From NCBI GenBank assembly GCA_025458365.1, contig JALOSP010000037.1, forward strand, positions 1-8,450: a DNA stretch of 8,450 bases, read 5' to 3'. The notes beneath the pieces are model-generated. The model did no database searches. It saw nothing but the letters and a program-made list of their open reading frames with translations, and was not told the origin of the DNA. The first letter of the stretch is position 1; the number at the start of each line of letters is the position of its first letter. A program made the position numbers and the translations under genes. Positions 5,908 through 8,450 of this stretch are shown in pieces. This DNA comes from Hyphomonadaceae bacterium. Lineage in GTDB: Bacteria > Pseudomonadota > Alphaproteobacteria > Caulobacterales > Aquidulcibacteraceae.

Positions 5908-6432
5908 ATGATGCGAGCTATGATCGTCACAGCGGCAATCGCCGGGTGTGTCGGGGGTGCGGCTCTGGCCGTCATGCCAGGTGCTGCCTCCGCTCAAGGT
6001 GGTGAAGCCACAACAGCCCAACTGGCTCCGGCGCTGTCGGTCACCTATTCGGCGGACCTGCTTGAGCGGTTTGAAGACACCTACGGTGTGCGCGAAAAGG
6101 TGACGCTTGAAGCTGAGATCAGCCGTCGCGTCGGTCCGCTTCTGGCGCGTGGTTACCAGGTCGATGTCGAATTGCTCGATGTGCGCCCCAACCGTCCGAC
6201 GTTCAAGGAATTGGGTGATCGTCCGGGGCTTTCGTTTCAGAGTTTTGGCCTCGGCGGGGCATCACTGCGCGCCACTGTCCGTTCCCCTGACGGGCGCGTG
6301 GCCGAACCGGTCAGCTATAGCTGGTATGAGCATGACATCGTGCAGTCTGCCTACCAGTCCACGTGGGGCGATGCCAATACGGCGATTGACCGGTTTGCCC
6401 GGCAGCTGATGGCCAGTGTTTCCATGAATTGA
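5908..6432 (+). CDS. Small secreted (periplasmic) protein of unknown function
   Basis: A 174-residue protein with a Sec signal peptide: MMRAMIV, a hydrophobic core (AAIAGCVGGAALAV), then a likely cleavage after PGAASA before QGGEA. The mature part is mixed alpha/beta. LSVTYSADLLERFEDTYGVR is followed by a helix (EAEISRRVGPLLARG), a strand YQVDVELLDVRPNRPTF, and a C-terminal helix (DANTAIDRFARQLMASVS). The order strand, helix, strand with 'VELLDV' faintly recalls DUF3016-type periplasmic proteins, which is not a firm match. The ATG at 5908 has AGGAGA (5895-5900) 7 bases upstream. The frame stays open back to 5845 but without a signal. It lies 97 bases after the DUF3833 gene and may share its transcript. 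Confidence 0.8.
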   Translation: MMRAMIVTAAIAGCVGGAALAVMPGAASAQGGEATTAQLAPALSVTYSADLLERFEDTYGVREKVTLEAEISRRVGPLLARGYQVDVELLDVRPNRPTFKELGDRPGLSFQSFGLGGASLRATVRSPDGRVAEPVSYSWYEHDIVQSAYQSTWGDANTAIDRFARQLMASVSMN

Positions 6433-6450
6433 CCGCGAATCCCGCCTCAG

Positions 6451-6485
6451 TGCGCGTTTCCTTTCCATGGAAACGAAGTTGCGCA
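6451..6485. repeat. Inverted repeat with a central 12-bp palindrome
   Basis: The perfect palindrome TTTCCATGGAAA (6462-6473) sits inside outer arms TGCGC (6451-6455) and GCGCA (6481-6485). GTTTC (6456-6460) can instead pair with GAAAC (6470-6474). It lies 18 bases after the stop of the secreted-protein gene. It could help end or stabilise that transcript, but no T-run follows. Confidence 0.45.
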
Positions 6486-6501
6486 CCAGCCTGCGGATTT
6501 T

Positions 6502-6549
6502 GAGCAGATTTCATATGTTCAGATGACTCCATCTGAACGAAATCTGCTC
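6502..6549. repeat. Long hairpin: 20 paired bases, one 4-base bulge, 4-base loop
   Basis: GAGCAGATTTC (6502-6512) pairs with GAAATCTGCTC (6539-6549), 11 bp. GTTCAGATG (6517-6525) pairs with CATCTGAAC (6530-6538), 9 bp. ATAT (6513-6516) bulges on one side and ACTC is the loop. It lies between the convergent secreted-protein gene and the small membrane-protein gene. Neither strand has a U-rich run directly after the stem, so it is not a standard intrinsic terminator. The GAGCAGATTTCGTTCAGAT half, read on the minus strand, resembles dispersed intergenic palindromes I associate with alphaproteobacterial genomes. That is recall, not a search. Confidence 0.65.
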
Positions 6550-6560
6550 GAAGGCACCAT

Positions 6561-6728
6561 TCAACGCGCGACAAATGACGGTGTGCCTGCCGCACTCTGG
6601 GTGGCGCGAGTCTGAAGGCCACCCACGACAATGGCGGCAAGCACCATGCAGCCTGCAAGGACCACCATCAGAGCCAGATCGAGGCGCTCCATCTGCGGCT
6701 TGCCGGATTGGGACCGGGTATCATGCAT
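6561..6728 (-). CDS. Small single-pass membrane protein (55 residues)
   Basis: An unlisted short gene. The ATG at 6728 follows AAAGGAGGG (core GGAGG 6734-6738, spacing 5 to 6), the strongest ribosome binding site in the window. The product starts MHDTRSQSGKPQMER, has one hydrophobic helix at about residues 16-37 (LDLALMVVLAGCMVLAAIVV then GG), and ends in a short polar tail (LQTRATQSAAGTPSFVAR). Codons prefer G or C in third position like neighbouring genes. A charged N-terminus before the helix and only a short tail after it suggest an inner-membrane anchor, with Cys27 inside the helix. It reads in the same direction as the upstream SDR gene, 237 bases away, and ends 12 bases from the long hairpin. 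Family and function are not recognised. Confidence 0.65.
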   Translation of the reverse strand: MHDTRSQSGKPQMERLDLALMVVLAGCMVLAAIVVGGLQTRATQSAAGTPSFVAR

Positions 6729-6965
6729 GTCACCCTCCTTTCCGGGCTCAGCTGGTCGGGGCGCGGCTTGAAAGGATCAACGCCGCCCAGCACGCAGTGT
6801 CTTCGCAGGCACTTACCGTGCCATTAATGACACAAGACAACATGGGTCAGACTGCGGCAAATTCCCCATGAAAATGGTGTCATGAAGCCTCAGGCCTGCG
6901 ATCCGCCCCTGTGGTGGTGCAGAAATGCAACACTTCCAACGGTCGAGGCGGGCGCGGTCTGGCAG

Positions 6966-7766
6966 CTATTCCATCCGACGGTAGCTGGCGGACTGCCGGG
7001 CCACGATTTTCAGCGCCAGACGCTGCGGCAGCAAGCGTGCAACGGTGGCGATGGCGTGTGATGCCATGCTGGGCAAGACAACAGCCTGATTGCGCTCCAG
7101 CCCGTCAAAACCGGCCTGCGCCACGCTGGCAGCGTCCTGCCACATCCAGGCAGGCATTTTTGATACCGCCTCGCGGGTGCCGTTCACATCGTGAAACTCG
7201 GAATAGGTAAAACCCGGGCAGAGTGCGCTGACGTGGACGCCACTGCCAGCGTTTTCCAGATTGAGCGACTGGGAAAACTTGATCAGCAACGACTTCACCG
7301 CCCCATAAAGGGTGTGTCCTGCAGATCCGGGGATCAGGCCTGCCAGAGATGCCACATTCATGATCCGCCCGAACCGGCGCTCCCGCATGCCCGGCAGCAC
7401 CTTGTGAGCCAGTTCGCAGGGCACAGTGGCCATGACAGTCATGAAGGCGTGCTGGTCGGCCCATGTGGTCGCGTGCCAGGCGCCAGGAAGGCCGTAACCG
7501 GCATTGTTGACCAGCGCGTCCACAACCCTGCCTTCTGCGTCCACCGCCGCAAGAATCCGGTCTGCAGCACCGTTGCTGGCCAGGTCTTCGCCGATCAGCA
7601 GACACGTGGTGCCGTAACGCGCCTTCAATTCGTCAGCCAGCGCCTGCATTGGCGCCATCCGTCGGGCTGTCAGGGCAAGATCATAGCCCCGCTCTGCATA
7701 AACCCGGGCCAGCGCCGCACCAATCCCGGCCGATGCCCCGGTAATCAGACAAAGCCGTCGCACCAT
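6966..7766 (-). CDS. Classical short-chain dehydrogenase/reductase (SDR, DltE/YqjQ-like group)
   Basis: A 266-residue NAD(P)-dependent oxidoreductase of normal SDR length. The Rossmann glycine motif is T9-G-A-S-A-G-I-G16, the Arg35-Arg36 pair after the second strand suggests NADP preference, and D61, N87-N-A-G90 and the catalytic set Ser140, Tyr154, Lys158 are all in place. The C-terminal third (LPSMASHAIATVARLLPQRL) is hydrophobic and may touch the membrane, as in this COG0300-like subgroup. The substrate is unknown. The start is placed at ATG 7766 because GGGAG lies 8 bases before it and the Rossmann strand begins immediately. An in-frame ATG at 7817 would add 17 residues without family support. 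It is divergent from kup and has no close downstream partner except the small membrane ORF. Confidence 0.92.
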   Translation of the reverse strand: MVRRLCLITGASAGIGAALARVYAERGYDLALTARRMAPMQALADELKARYGTTCLLIGEDLASNGAADRILAAVDAEGRVVDALVNNAGYGLPGAWHATTWADQHAFMTVMATVPCELAHKVLPGMRERRFGRIMNVASLAGLIPGSAGHTLYGAVKSLLIKFSQSLNLENAGSGVHVSALCPGFTYSEFHDVNGTREAVSKMPAWMWQDAASVAQAGFDGLERNQAVVLPSMASHAIATVARLLPQRLALKIVARQSASYRRME

Positions 7767-7934
7767 TCCTGTCACTCCCTGTGAAACCTGATCCAGACTG
7801 TGCCGGATTGCCCGCAAAAGGGGAAGGAGAAACGCGTGTCACCAGCACAGCGTGTCCCACGTTGCAGGAGCACAGGTTTGGGAGTAAGGCCACACGCCCG
7901 ATCAACGGGTGGTGGGCCAATCCGGACAGCGCGC
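7767..7934. promoter_or_regulatory. Divergent intergenic region between the SDR gene and kup
   Basis: 168 bases with no supported gene. It must hold the promoters of both flanking genes, but I find no pair of -35/-10 boxes good enough to call on either strand. The only clear site is GGGAG upstream of the SDR start. No riboswitch-like structure was seen by eye. Confidence 0.4.
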
Positions 7935-8450
7935 ATGACCAATGCCACAGAACCGCACAGCGGCGCGCCCGGCCACCATGGTCATGGCAACGCCGGTTAT
8001 CTTGCACTTGCGCTTGGCTCTGTCGGGGTCGTTTTCGGTGACATCGGAACAAGCCCTTTCTATGCGATGCGTGAAGCGCTGGCCCACGCGCGTGGCTCCA
8101 ACGATCTGGAAGCTGCGGTGATCGGCGTGGTCTCGCTGGTGTTGTGGGCGCTGTTTCTGATCGTGACCCTGAAATATGTCGTGTTTCTGATGCGGGCCGA
8201 CAACAAGGGCGAAGGTGGCACGCTGGCCTTGATGGCCCTGGCCCAGAAGGCGCTGGGCAAGCACAGTCCGGTGATCTTCCTGTTTGGCGTATGCGGTGCG
8301 GCCTTCTTCTACGGCGATGGCATCATCACACCGGCGATTTCGGTCCTGGGCGCAATCGAGGGCCTCAAACTGGCGCCAGGCATCGAAGGCATCGGGATCG
8401 AGCGCTATATCCTGCCAATCTCGGCGACGATTCTGATCGTGTTGTTTCTG
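7935..8450 (+). CDS. kup: Kup-family potassium transporter, N-terminal 172 residues (runs off the right edge)
   Basis: Proton-coupled low-affinity K+ uptake protein of the inner membrane (KUP/HAK/KT family, about 630 residues in full). A His- and Gly-rich cytosolic N-terminus (HSGAPGHHGHG) leads into the family signature GDIGTSPFYA (35-44) in the first membrane helix. Next come a second helix and KYVVFLMRADNKGEGGTLAL, then the conserved FYGDGIITPAISVLGAIEGL in the third helix. The frame is open to the window end. ATG 7935 has only a poor ribosome binding site (GGAC region about 9-12 bases upstream), yet the family region starts just after it and no better start exists. It is divergent from the SDR gene, and no other potassium genes are in view. 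Confidence 0.95.
   Translation, partial: MTNATEPHSGAPGHHGHGNAGYLALALGSVGVVFGDIGTSPFYAMREALAHARGSNDLEAAVIGVVSLVLWALFLIVTLKYVVFLMRADNKGEGGTLALMALAQKALGKHSPVIFLFGVCGAAFFYGDGIITPAISVLGAIEGLKLAPGIEGIGIERYILPISATILIVLFL

Noticed and set aside
5064..5975. A 303-residue minus-strand ORF
   Set aside because: It is a shadow of the DUF3833 lipoprotein and its neighbours. It has no ribosome binding site and no recognisable domain.
6819..6832. Near-palindrome around CATTAATG upstream of the small membrane ORF
   Set aside because: Only 8 central bases are perfectly symmetric, and no promoter boxes around it are convincing enough to call an operator.
6801..6865. A 19-codon minus-strand ORF (starting MTPFSWG) upstream of the small membrane gene
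   Set aside because: Too short, with a poorly placed ribosome binding site and no feature beyond chance.
1..8450. CRISPR array, toxin-antitoxin pair or defence system
   Set aside because: No regularly spaced repeats and no recognisable defence or toxin-antitoxin genes were found. The island cargo that might hold such genes is outside the window.

Overview
The window is GC-rich DNA, probably from an alphaproteobacterium and most likely a sphingomonad-type genome (Sphingomonadaceae or Erythrobacteraceae). This rests on overall composition and gene style (a DUF3833-type lipoprotein, a LysR/flavodoxin/pirin cluster and a Kup transporter). No marker gene is present that would fix the taxon.

Left edge (1-963): the right-hand end of an integrated element. 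The 5' part of a tyrosine integrase gene runs leftwards off the window. Upstream of it are a good promoter, a leader full of inverted repeats, and then a 45-bp 3' fragment of a tRNA-Thr(GGU) gene. The 5' half of that tRNA is missing, so the fragment reads as the displaced attachment-site copy. DNA to its right is ordinary chromosome.

985-2814, minus strand: a LysR-family regulator, followed on the same strand by two overlapping genes for small VOC (glyoxalase-fold) proteins. The VOC pair has its own promoter in the short gap after the LysR gene. A 20-bp imperfect palindrome fills that promoter's -35/-10 spacer.

2935-4304, plus strand: divergent from the LysR gene are a WrbA/flavodoxin-type quinone reductase and a pirin (YhaK-like quercetinase/dioxygenase fold), closed by a rho-independent terminator. 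The LysR, quinone reductase and pirin genes look like one quinone or electrophile response module, and the VOC genes may add detoxification.

4376-6432, plus strand: three genes of unknown role. They are an alpha-helical protein with a faint flagellin-like pattern (GTG start), a DUF3833-type lipoprotein and a small secreted protein.

6433-6965: a convergent, structure-rich stretch. It has two inverted repeats, one of them a 20-bp stem that resembles dispersed alphaproteobacterial palindromes. It also has a previously uncalled 55-residue membrane-protein gene on the minus strand with a strong ribosome binding site.

6966-8450: a classical short-chain dehydrogenase on the minus strand, divergent from the 5' part of a Kup potassium transporter gene that runs off the right edge. 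I see no CRISPR array, rRNA, complete tRNA, transposase or recognisable defence system. The most noteworthy items are the island boundary, the operator inside the VOC promoter, the small membrane ORF and the long hairpin.
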